DNA of 5,516 nucleotides from Spartobacteria bacterium (lineage in GTDB: Bacteria > Verrucomicrobiota > Verrucomicrobiia > Chthoniobacterales > Chthoniobacteraceae), in the NCBI GenBank assembly GCA_025350985.1, contig JANXWU010000134.1, forward strand, positions 1 to 5,516. Direction: 5' to 3'. Position numbers and translations under genes: made by a program. This document shows positions 1-4,804 of the stretch, one piece after another (the first letter of the stretch is position 1; each line of letters starts with the position of its first letter). The notes beneath the pieces were generated by a model. The model made no database searches. It saw only the letters and a program-made list of their open reading frames with translations, and was not told where the DNA came from.

Positions 1-2
1 TA

Positions 3-476
3 CGCGCTTATGTGCAATATTGGGCGGCTTTTGACCGTGATGACGCGACCAGTATGTCAAAAGCTCAAAAACTCATGCAAGAATTTGCCTCACATATCAA
101 GGGCGAGATTTTTCCGCGCATTCCAATGCCTTTAAAACGCCGTGCCAAAAATCCAGTGCCACAAAGTAAAAACGTCGCTATCAAACGCGCCGCGTCGCTT
201 TATGAAGATTTTAGCGGACACGATGCCGAAGTCGTCGAAACCATGCTTAAGCCTGATTTTCCTGACGTGCTTATCGAAATCGGCGACATAGACGGTATTT
301 TATATACCACGACCCGCGACGGGCAAATCGAATCTTACGAGCATAAATTCCATAAAGACGCTAAACCTTTATTTTGTGTCAATGCTGACGGCACGCAAAT
401 TTTCTTACTTGGCGGTGATTATGACTTTACCGAGCGCGGTATCGTTGACCGTACCGACCCGAAACAGCAGGAATAA
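3..476 (+). CDS. Phage-associated hypothetical protein, 5' end cut off by the window
   Basis: The reading frame is open to the left edge: the residues before Val at base 12 are Arg-Ala-Tyr. The GTG at 12 is therefore probably an internal valine and the real start lies upstream; 157 residues are visible. The protein has a basic stretch (PLKRRAKNP, bases about 129-155) and a following segment KRAASLYEDFSGHD. The C-terminal half is rich in short hydrophobic strands (DVLIEIGDIDGILYTT, then QIFLLGG) and ends in a charged tail after FTERGIVD. I recognise no catalytic motif, signal peptide or membrane segment. The wording of the C-terminal half feels familiar from uncultured phage proteins of unknown role, but I cannot name a family. 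It ends four bases before the -35 box of the promoter driving the next block, so it belongs to an upstream transcription unit. Its role is unknown; a DNA- or virion-associated protein would be a guess. Confidence 0.8.
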   Translation, partial: RAYVQYWAAFDRDDATSMSKAQKLMQEFASHIKGEIFPRIPMPLKRRAKNPVPQSKNVAIKRAASLYEDFSGHDAEVVETMLKPDFPDVLIEIGDIDGILYTTTRDGQIESYEHKFHKDAKPLFCVNADGTQIFLLGGDYDFTERGIVDRTDPKQQE

Positions 477-479
477 AGC

Positions 480-508
480 TTGACAATTATCTAATTTTAT
501 TTTATTGT
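480..508 (+). promoter_or_regulatory. Sigma-70-type promoter for the putative virion gene block
   Basis: A perfect -35 box TTGACA lies at 480-485, followed 17 bases later by TATTGT at 503-508, which matches 4 of 6 positions of TATAAT. The spacer is AT-rich. Transcription would start near 514-516, giving a leader of about 90 nt before the ATG at 605. The promoter sits in the largest gap between genes in the first half of the window. An alternative -10 (TTGTAT, 505-510) would need a 19-base spacer and is less likely. It is the only convincing promoter I see, so it may drive most of the genes downstream. Confidence 0.65.
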
Positions 509-553
509 ATCACTACTAACTGGTTGCCCGCATTTATTTCGACAGTTAATCTT

Positions 554-599
554 AGTTTCACTCGGCATGGTGACAACTTTCATTTTAAATGAAAGGTGT
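554..599 (+). promoter_or_regulatory. Leader with two competing hairpins, the second covering the ribosome binding site
   Basis: Hairpin A pairs AGTTTCAC (554-561) with GTGA (570-573) and AACT (575-578), with one bulged C and an 8-base loop. Hairpin B is a near-palindrome: CTTTCATTT (577-585) pairs perfectly with AAATGAAAG (587-595) around one base, and the arms extend to 573/599 with one mismatch. The two structures share bases 574-578 and cannot form together. The 3' arm of hairpin B contains most of the Shine-Dalgarno sequence GAAAGG (591-596) of the gene starting at 605. Folding of B would be expected to lower translation. The same palindrome in DNA could instead be an operator. This is seen by eye only; no folding energy was calculated. 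Confidence 0.45.
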
Positions 600-604
600 T
601 AAAC

Positions 605-1279
605 ATGGTAGCTCAGACCCTCATGCTTATCAATCCAAAACGTCGCAGTGCCGGACGTAAAAAACCACGCAGTGCCGCACAAAAAGCCGCGACCAAAAAA
701 TTGGTAGCGCTCAATAGAACCCGTCGCAGTCCAGCGCGTCGTTCAAATCCGATTAAACATCATCGTAAAGCGCGTCATCATGCCGTATCCGCGCCAGTGC
801 GTCATCATCGTCGCAGACGTTCAAACCCTATTTCATTACATAAACCCTTAGCTATGCTAATGCCGGCATTATACGGCGCAGGTGGTGCCTTGGTGATAAA
901 TGCGGCAATGAATTATCTACCTTTACCGGCGATGTTAACCACAGGAAAAGTGCGTTATGCGACTAAATTCGGTTTAGCTATGTTGCTCGGTACTTTCGGC
1001 AAAAAACTGCTTGGTGCTAAAGCGCATCAAATGGCAGAAGGTGCGATGATTGTCACTATGACAGAAGCATTAAAAGACATTGTAGGCGGCGCAACCGGTT
1101 TACAGCTTGGCGATTCTGACGGCATTAGTTATATCAGTCCGGCGCAATTAGCGGCTTATACCGACGGCGGTTCAAACTTTGCGGCATATTTAAACGGTGA
1201 CGAATCGGCGAATGACTTTGATTCCGGCGTAAATCTGACTCCGCAGGGCGCGCCGAATTTTGATTACACTTACGGCTAA
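605..1279 (+). CDS. Arginine-rich protein with hydrophobic middle, putative virion protein
   Basis: The 224-residue product has three visible parts. Residues 1-80 are strongly basic, rich in Arg, Lys and His, with the motif RRSNPI at 45-50 and 71-76 and a related NPKRR at 10-14. Residues about 84-137 are Gly/Ala-rich and hydrophobic (for example ALYGAGGALVINAAMNYLPL), with one or two possible membrane helices. The segment MAEGA at 143-147 is followed by a likely helix. The C-terminal 60 residues are acidic and Gly/Asp-rich, with the YISPAQL motif at 176-182. I start at ATG 605, nine bases after GAAAGG; the in-frame GTG at 596 overlaps that site. Similar designs, a basic RRRxNP-type head and a glycine-rich helical body, occur in uncultured phages as far as I recall, without a proven role. 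It could bind the packaged genome, line the inner face of the capsid or sit in an internal membrane. It is the first gene after the promoter and lies directly before the putative capsid gene. Confidence 0.85.
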   Translation: MVAQTLMLINPKRRSAGRKKPRSAAQKAATKKLVALNRTRRSPARRSNPIKHHRKARHHAVSAPVRHHRRRRSNPISLHKPLAMLMPALYGAGGALVINAAMNYLPLPAMLTTGKVRYATKFGLAMLLGTFGKKLLGAKAHQMAEGAMIVTMTEALKDIVGGATGLQLGDSDGISYISPAQLAAYTDGGSNFAAYLNGDESANDFDSGVNLTPQGAPNFDYTYG

Positions 1280-1284
1280 TTTTT

Positions 1285-1320
1285 AACTTTTTACCTTACA
1301 CAACTTTTTACCTTACACAA
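1285..1320 (+). repeat. 17-bp direct tandem repeat, two copies, before the putative capsid gene
   Basis: AACTTTTTACCTTACAC occurs at 1285-1301 and again without any gap at 1302-1318. The next two bases (AA) begin a third copy. It fills most of the 58-bp gap between the arginine-rich gene and the putative capsid gene and ends just before the AAAAGGA ribosome binding site (1324-1330). It may be a slippage duplication in the untranslated spacer or a pair of binding sites for a regulator. I see no promoter boxes in it. Confidence 0.9.
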
Positions 1321-1337
1321 TAGAAAAGGATTTTTAT

Positions 1338-2045
1338 ATGCAACGCATACCAAGTATTACCGAAGCCAGAGCTAGTTATAGCGTAAACCGTTTAGACGCG
1401 ACCGAAGGCATCAGACAGTCATTGTATGACTTTCTGATTTATCCAACGGCAGGTCAAACTACATTTACGTTTTTTCAACAGCCGCAAGGTCAAGGCTTAT
1501 CCAGTCATCCATTAAATACCAATAACGTAAAGGGTATTTGGGATACTAATATGGAATCGGCTGGACAATTGCCTAACCCTAAACGCTTCTTGATTGAGTC
1601 CATTGAGGTTATTTTCGAAGCTGGCTCGGTCTCTACCGCCAATACGTTTACAACCGTTTCACCGGTTGCGTTTGCAGTTGCGGCGGCTAGTACCGTCGGT
1701 TCGTATATTACGGATATTAACTTGTTACGCCAAGTCGGTACTGTCGGCTTGTTTATCGGTTCTAAATACTATTTGCGTGAGTCACCAATTGGTCGTTTTC
1801 CGCCTAAAGTGCGCCCTGAGTTTACAGGCACTACCGCGTCAAACTCGGCAACGGTAGGTGAAATATTTGCAGGTACATTAAAACAGGTAGGTCGCCCATA
1901 CTTTATTGAACCTGCGATTTTCTTAGAAAGTACGCAAAACTTTGCGGTTGATATTGCTTTCCCTGCCGCGCAAGCGACACCGTCCGGCTTTAATGGACGT
2001 ATCGGTGTAGTTTTAGACGGTTATTTGTACCGTAACAGTCAATAG
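1338..2045 (+). CDS. Putative major capsid protein
   Basis: The 235-residue protein has no signal peptide or membrane helix and looks mostly beta-stranded. Strand-like stretches include TTFTFFQQP (41-49), FLIESIEVIFEAG (84-96), a Val/Ala-rich run (109-120), VGLFIGSKYYL (136-146), and a C-terminal set IEPAIFLES (190-198), NFAVDIAFP (201-209) and GRIGVVLDGYLY (220-231). The segment NMESAGQLPNPKRF (71-84) resembles a motif I associate with structural proteins of small uncultured phages; this is memory, not a search result. It has the strongest ribosome binding site in the block (AAAAGGA, 7 bases before ATG) and its own terminator straight after it, an arrangement typical of highly expressed capsid genes. 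The size would suit a single or compact double jelly roll; the PM2 capsid protein, by comparison, is about 270 residues. It could also be an abundant minor virion protein. The capsid role is inferred from size, strand pattern and context. Confidence 0.6.
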   Translation: MQRIPSITEARASYSVNRLDATEGIRQSLYDFLIYPTAGQTTFTFFQQPQGQGLSSHPLNTNNVKGIWDTNMESAGQLPNPKRFLIESIEVIFEAGSVSTANTFTTVSPVAFAVAAASTVGSYITDINLLRQVGTVGLFIGSKYYLRESPIGRFPPKVRPEFTGTTASNSATVGEIFAGTLKQVGRPYFIEPAIFLESTQNFAVDIAFPAAQATPSGFNGRIGVVLDGYLYRNSQ

Positions 2046-2067
2046 TCTTAAAATTTGTAAAATGAGT

Positions 2068-2103
2068 AAAAGGCGGTTGATATTATTTTAACCGCCTTTT
2101 TTT
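2068..2103 (+). terminator. Rho-independent terminator after the putative capsid gene
   Basis: AAAAGGCGGTT (2068-2078) pairs perfectly with AACCGCCTTTT (2090-2100) around an 11-base AT-rich loop, and the T run continues to 2103. The stem has a five-base GC core (GGCGG/CCGCC). It begins 22 bases after the capsid stop codon. No good promoter lies between it and the next gene at 2138, so downstream genes probably depend on read-through. The A/T flanks make the hairpin nearly symmetric, so it could also work on the opposite strand. Confidence 0.9.
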
Positions 2104-2137
2104 AAAAAATTCCTAAATGCCAACGTAAGGAAAAATT

Positions 2138-2578
2138 ATGCGCCCTGACCAACTTAACCCTTTACTAGACGAAGCAATTGTCGCTAAAGATTTTTTTATC
2201 TATTCTGCTACTTTTACTGCATTAACGCAAAATACATCTCAACAAAAGAATATCCCTATATCGGACGATTCCGACTTTGTTATTCTTAAAACGACTTTTT
2301 GGGCAGACGACGGCGTGGGTTCAAAATTTACGCCTAACACGCGTTTAATCCCTAACGTGCTAGTGTTGCTTACCGATACTGGTAGCGGTCGCCAACTCAT
2401 GGACGCGGCACAGCCTATGTATAACTTTTTTGGCACGGCAGAAAATCCGTTTATTTTCCCATTACCAAAACTGTTAAAACGCCGTACCGTGTTGCAAATT
2501 TCCGCAACAAGTCAAGAATCTGCGGCGGCAACATGGCGTATTACTTATTCGTTCATTGGCGTTAAAATCTTTAAATAA
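2138..2578 (+). CDS. Putative minor virion protein, beta-sandwich type
   Basis: The 146-residue product follows a pattern I associate with small phage head or vertex proteins. It has an N-terminal strand (FIYSATFTALT, 20-30), then a segment NIPISDDSDFVILKTTFWAD (38-57) centred on a DSDF motif. A hydrophobic strand VLVLLTDTGSGRQLM (74-88) carries a GSGR turn. Then come PFIFPLPKLLKRRTVLQISA (104-123) and a last strand WRITYSFIGVKIF (133-145). Alternating hydrophobic residues and the closing 'G-x-K-x-F' suggest a single jelly roll or similar beta sandwich. There is no signal peptide or membrane helix. TAAGGA at 2126-2131 is the ribosome binding site, 6 bases before ATG. It sits just downstream of the terminator, so its level should be lower than that of the putative capsid protein, as expected for a minor component. 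A family name would need a structure-based search. Confidence 0.6.
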   Translation: MRPDQLNPLLDEAIVAKDFFIYSATFTALTQNTSQQKNIPISDDSDFVILKTTFWADDGVGSKFTPNTRLIPNVLVLLTDTGSGRQLMDAAQPMYNFFGTAENPFIFPLPKLLKRRTVLQISATSQESAAATWRITYSFIGVKIFK

Positions 2579-2681
2579 CACGCGCCATCGTGTTTCCCAA
2601 AGCGTTTTATTAATTTTAGCTTTAAAACAAAATTAAACTTTATTCAGTTACGGAACTAAGAAAAAATCCGAAAGGTAAAAA

Positions 2682-3299
2682 ATGTCTAAAAAGTTAACGC
2701 GGTCGCAACATTGGAAATTAAATAAAATAAATCGCAATAGGATTGCTCGCGGATTATCCGTAATTAGCGCAGAAAGTGCTTTTATGGCGCTCGGCGAAAA
2801 TGAGCAAAAACTTACGTCTGACAGGAACGAAGTTTACCCGTTTGACTTAAATAATAATAATTTACGCAATAACGGTAATATTGTTAATTTAAACAATCCT
2901 AGTTTTCAGGAAATCGAAATCGGTAATTATGTCGGCAATATGCGTAAGCAATTGCATAAAGAAAACGTTGACTTATTTATCATACCATTTGTTTTAAATA
3001 ACGGCGACATGATTAATATTTTACCGCGTAATCCTAACAGAAAATATTTAGCGATTCGTTCGGACACGACTAACATTAATAATGTCACTTTGACAAGTTT
3101 ATTATATATCCTAATGCGTCCGATTGATGACGCGGCTAATTTTACTATACAAAAAGACGCGATTATTTTAAGTGCCGCTAATGAAAAAGAATTTAATCAA
3201 ACCATACCGGTTAATGCGATAACTTTACATTATCCAAAAATATTTGACGCGACGATAAGCGCGATTAATACCATTACCGGCGTTATAATGTGGGGCTAA
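2682..3299 (+). CDS. Asn-rich putative virion protein of unknown role
   Basis: The 205-residue protein starts with a basic head (MSKKLTRSQHWKLNKINRNR, 1-20). An Asn-rich linker with NNNN at 57-60 runs through about residue 72. The C-terminal two thirds alternate hydrophobic strands: VDLFIIPFVL (96-105), DMINILP (109-115), RKYLAIRSD (120-128), NVTLTSLLYILMRP (134-147), FTIQKDAIIL (154-163) and AITLHYP (179-185). The 'NPNRKYLAIRSD' stretch resembles the central strand of small phage beta-sandwich proteins. There is no export signal. GAAAGG at 2670-2675 lies 6 bases before ATG, so the start is secure. The gene is visibly more AT-rich and Asn-heavy than the capsid gene. Its position between another putative virion gene and the lysozyme fits a spike, vertex or internal protein. 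I cannot assign a function. Confidence 0.55.
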   Translation: MSKKLTRSQHWKLNKINRNRIARGLSVISAESAFMALGENEQKLTSDRNEVYPFDLNNNNLRNNGNIVNLNNPSFQEIEIGNYVGNMRKQLHKENVDLFIIPFVLNNGDMINILPRNPNRKYLAIRSDTTNINNVTLTSLLYILMRPIDDAANFTIQKDAIILSAANEKEFNQTIPVNAITLHYPKIFDATISAINTITGVIMWG

Positions 3300-3302
3300 C
3301 CA

Positions 3303-3893
3303 GTGAATAACAAAAACGTGATTATTGCGCTATCTATCGGCGGTTTTGTGCTAGCTTATTATTTGACAAGAAAAACGACATTAAATAAAGCGATTACGTC
3401 CAGCGTTAAAAAAGGCGGTCAACAATTAATAACGAATGTGAGGAAATTTGTGACTACAATTAGCGATTATGGCAAACAATTAATTAAAGACACTGAAAGT
3501 TTAAGCTTAAAGGTTTATCCTGACGCTGGCGGATTTTCTATCGGTTACGGGCATTTTTTAGGTACTACAGCAACCATTAAACAAATCAACGAAGCTCAAG
3601 CCGATGCTTATTTTAACCAAGACGTGTCTAACGTCGAAAATGAAATGAAAAGATACATTATTGCGCCTTTGACGCAGAATCAACACGACGCGTTGGTTTC
3701 ATTTTTTTATAACGTTGGTCATAAAGGTTTTATTAATAAAGACGGTTCTAAAACGCAGATTTTACAAAAATTAAACGCGCAAAAATATTTAGAAGCGGCG
3801 GCGGAATTTGACCGATGGACACATTCAAAAGGTGTTGTAAATACCGCCTTGCAAAATCGGCGCGCTACTGAAAAAGCTTTATTTTTAAGTTAA
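3303..3893 (+). CDS. Membrane-anchored GH24 lysozyme (endolysin), copy 1
   Basis: This is a muramidase of the T4-lysozyme/lambdoid endolysin type, which cuts the glycan strands of peptidoglycan. Residues 6-21 (VIIALSIGGFVLAYYL), flanked by lysine and arginine, form one N-terminal membrane segment, so it is either a signal-anchor-release (SAR) endolysin or a membrane-bound wall enzyme. The GH24 domain spans about 53-196. Glu65 and Asp74 match catalytic Glu11 and Asp20 of T4 lysozyme with the same spacing. Ser79 in SIGYGH takes the place of Thr26, with one residue fewer between Asp and Ser than in T4. The conserved LTQNQHDALVSFFYNVG (123-139) and the C-terminal NRRATEKALF (185-194) are present. 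The start is GTG, three bases after the previous stop. A GGGG run inside the end of that gene (3292-3295) is the only Shine-Dalgarno candidate, so expression may depend on coupling. All key positions are filled, so it is probably active. Confidence 0.92.
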   Translation: MNNKNVIIALSIGGFVLAYYLTRKTTLNKAITSSVKKGGQQLITNVRKFVTTISDYGKQLIKDTESLSLKVYPDAGGFSIGYGHFLGTTATIKQINEAQADAYFNQDVSNVENEMKRYIIAPLTQNQHDALVSFFYNVGHKGFINKDGSKTQILQKLNAQKYLEAAAEFDRWTHSKGVVNTALQNRRATEKALFLS

Positions 3894-4422
3894 TATATTA
3901 TGAGGTTATATGAATAAATTAATTAAAACGAATGTGAGAAAATTTGTGATTACAATTAGCGATTATGGCAAACAATTAATTAAAGACACTGAAAGTTTAA
4001 GCTTAAAGGTTTATCCTGACGCCGCCGGTTTTTTTATCGGTTATGGGCATTTTTTAGGTACTACAGCAACCATTAAACAAATCAACGAAGCTCAAGCCGA
4101 CGCTTATTTTAATCAAGATATTTTAAACGTCGAAGCGGAAATGCGAAAATATATTACTGCGCCTTTGACGCAGAATCAACACGACGCGTTGGTTTCGTTT
4201 TTCTATAATAACGAGCATCGCGGCTTCATTAATAAAGACGGTTCTCAAACAAAAGTCTTGCAAAAACTAAACGCTAAAGACTATCTAGGGGCGGCAAATG
4301 AATTCGATAGATGGAGGTTTTCTAAATGCGTCGTTAATACCAGTTTAGTTAATCGGCGCGCTACTGAAAAAGCTTTATTTTTAAGTTAATATATTATGAG
4401 GTTATATGAATAAATTAATTAA
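3431..4422 (+). repeat. Tandem direct duplication of 496 bp (lysozyme domain plus start of holin gene)
   Basis: Unit 1 is 3431-3926 and unit 2 is 3927-4422. They abut exactly, and every matched landmark is shifted by 496 bases: the AACGAATGTG start, both stop codons (3891 and 4387), both GAGG sites (3902 and 4398) and both ATG codons (3910 and 4406). The unit runs from within the lysozyme reading frame through its stop, the intergenic RBS and the first codons of the holin gene. The two units align without any indel. Long identical stretches alternate with clearly diverged stretches. AT-rich sequence of the AATTAA type lies at both unit ends and may have mediated the event. Confidence 0.93.
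3910..4389 (+). CDS. GH24 lysozyme paralogue, copy 2, no membrane anchor, probably inactive or altered
   Basis: The 159-residue protein aligns without gaps to residues 44-196 of the upstream lysozyme, with 24 differences over 153 positions by hand count. Its first residues (MNKLI) and ribosome binding site (GAGG, 3902-3905) are copies of those of the downstream holin gene, so the gene was born by tandem duplication. It has no signal or membrane segment. Glu28 and Asp37 are kept, but the catalytic Thr/Ser position is Phe42 (FFIGYGH). The conserved Asn-Val-Gly of the domain is Asn-Asn-Glu (100-102), and Gly177 of copy 1 is Cys140. These changes fall on the most conserved positions of the family, while the frame and the rest of the fold are intact. 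It may be a pseudo-enzyme, a wall-binding or regulatory partner of copy 1, or an early stage of decay. Without an export signal it could reach the wall only through the holin lesion. Confidence 0.88.
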   Translation: MNKLIKTNVRKFVITISDYGKQLIKDTESLSLKVYPDAAGFFIGYGHFLGTTATIKQINEAQADAYFNQDILNVEAEMRKYITAPLTQNQHDALVSFFYNNEHRGFINKDGSQTKVLQKLNAKDYLGAANEFDRWRFSKCVVNTSLVNRRATEKALFLS

Positions 4423-4711
4423 TTGGTTTAATCTTTATCGCAAAGGCGAAATGGTAGATAATCCCGTTGCATGGAAAAACGGTCAAATATCTGTTACACT
4501 TGTCACAGCGTTTATTGGTGCTATTATAGCATTGGCAAAAAATTATGGTTATCAGATTCCGTTAGATGAAATTACACAAACTCATATTGCTTATACTGTC
4601 ATTGCACTTGTCGGGTTGTTTAATGTCAACGCCACTTTGGTTTCAAGCGAAAAAGTGGGATTGCCGCCAAAGCCTGATATTGACAGTGCCGGCAAAGCCC
4701 TTACAGGGTGA
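4406..4711 (+). CDS. Phage holin, two transmembrane helices
   Basis: The 101-residue protein has two hydrophobic helices, about 28-46 (ISVTLVTAFIGAIIALAKN) and 59-79 (HIAYTVIALVGLFNVNATLVS), separated by a short loop with acidic residues (PLDEITQ). The conserved-looking tail SSEKVGLPPKP (80-90) follows. This pattern, with the N...T...SEKVGLP ending, matches small phage holins I know from proteobacterial phages. Holins oligomerise in the inner membrane and open it at a set time, releasing endolysin or triggering it. The gene follows the two lysozyme genes and shares its RBS and first codons with copy 2 because of the duplication. ATG 4406 follows GAGG at 4398-4401. The holin call is firm from topology and context, though class and timing cannot be read. 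Confidence 0.82.
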   Translation: MNKLINWFNLYRKGEMVDNPVAWKNGQISVTLVTAFIGAIIALAKNYGYQIPLDEITQTHIAYTVIALVGLFNVNATLVSSEKVGLPPKPDIDSAGKALTG

Positions 4712-4790
4712 AAGTGAGGTACGATTTAGAATAGACGGTTTATTATGGAAAGACACTTGCTTTTATTCGGGTGATTTATTAAATTTTTAA
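4566..4790 (+). CDS. Possible small lipoprotein (outer-membrane spanin candidate), overlapping the holin gene
   Basis: This 74-residue ORF lies in the +1 frame relative to the holin gene for its first 146 bases, then continues alone to 4790, filling most of the gap before the next gene. It starts MKLHKLILLILSLHLSGC: a short basic head, a hydrophobic core and a textbook lipobox L-S-G-C with Cys18 as the lipidation site. The mature part would be about 57 residues. Outer-membrane spanins of Gram-negative phages are small lipoproteins encoded near the holin and endolysin, often overlapping another lysis gene, so position and signal fit. Against this, there is no clear Shine-Dalgarno site before ATG 4566, the mature part is not proline-rich, and no partner inner-membrane spanin is obvious. 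It could be a chance frame inside the holin gene. Confidence 0.35.
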   Translation: MKLHKLILLILSLHLSGCLMSTPLWFQAKKWDCRQSLILTVPAKPLQGESEVRFRIDGLLWKDTCFYSGDLLNF

Positions 4791-4804
4791 AAAAAGGAAT
4801 TATC

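Noticed and set aside
12..14. GTG as start of the first gene
   Set aside because: The frame is open to the left edge of the window and no Shine-Dalgarno site can be seen before it, so this is more likely an internal valine.
596..598. GTG start for the arginine-rich gene
   Set aside because: It overlaps the Shine-Dalgarno sequence GAAAGG, which is well placed for the ATG at 605.
1594..1857. 87-residue + strand ORF inside the putative capsid gene
   Set aside because: It lies wholly within a well-supported gene in another frame, is unusually Arg/Leu-rich and has no convincing ribosome binding site.
2239..2436. 65-residue reverse-strand ORF
   Set aside because: It is antisense to a well-supported gene in a window where all other genes run on the + strand, and has no recognisable features.
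2577..2594. Hairpin AACACG/CGTGTT over the stop codon at 2576-2578 as a terminator
   Set aside because: The stem is only six pairs and is followed by TTCCC rather than a T run, so termination is unlikely.
2610..2636. Inverted repeat TTAATTTT/AAAATTAA between two putative virion genes
   Set aside because: It is an A/T-only stem with an 11-base loop in AT-rich sequence; chance is likely and I see no linked signal. The 103-bp gap otherwise shows only the GAAAGG site.
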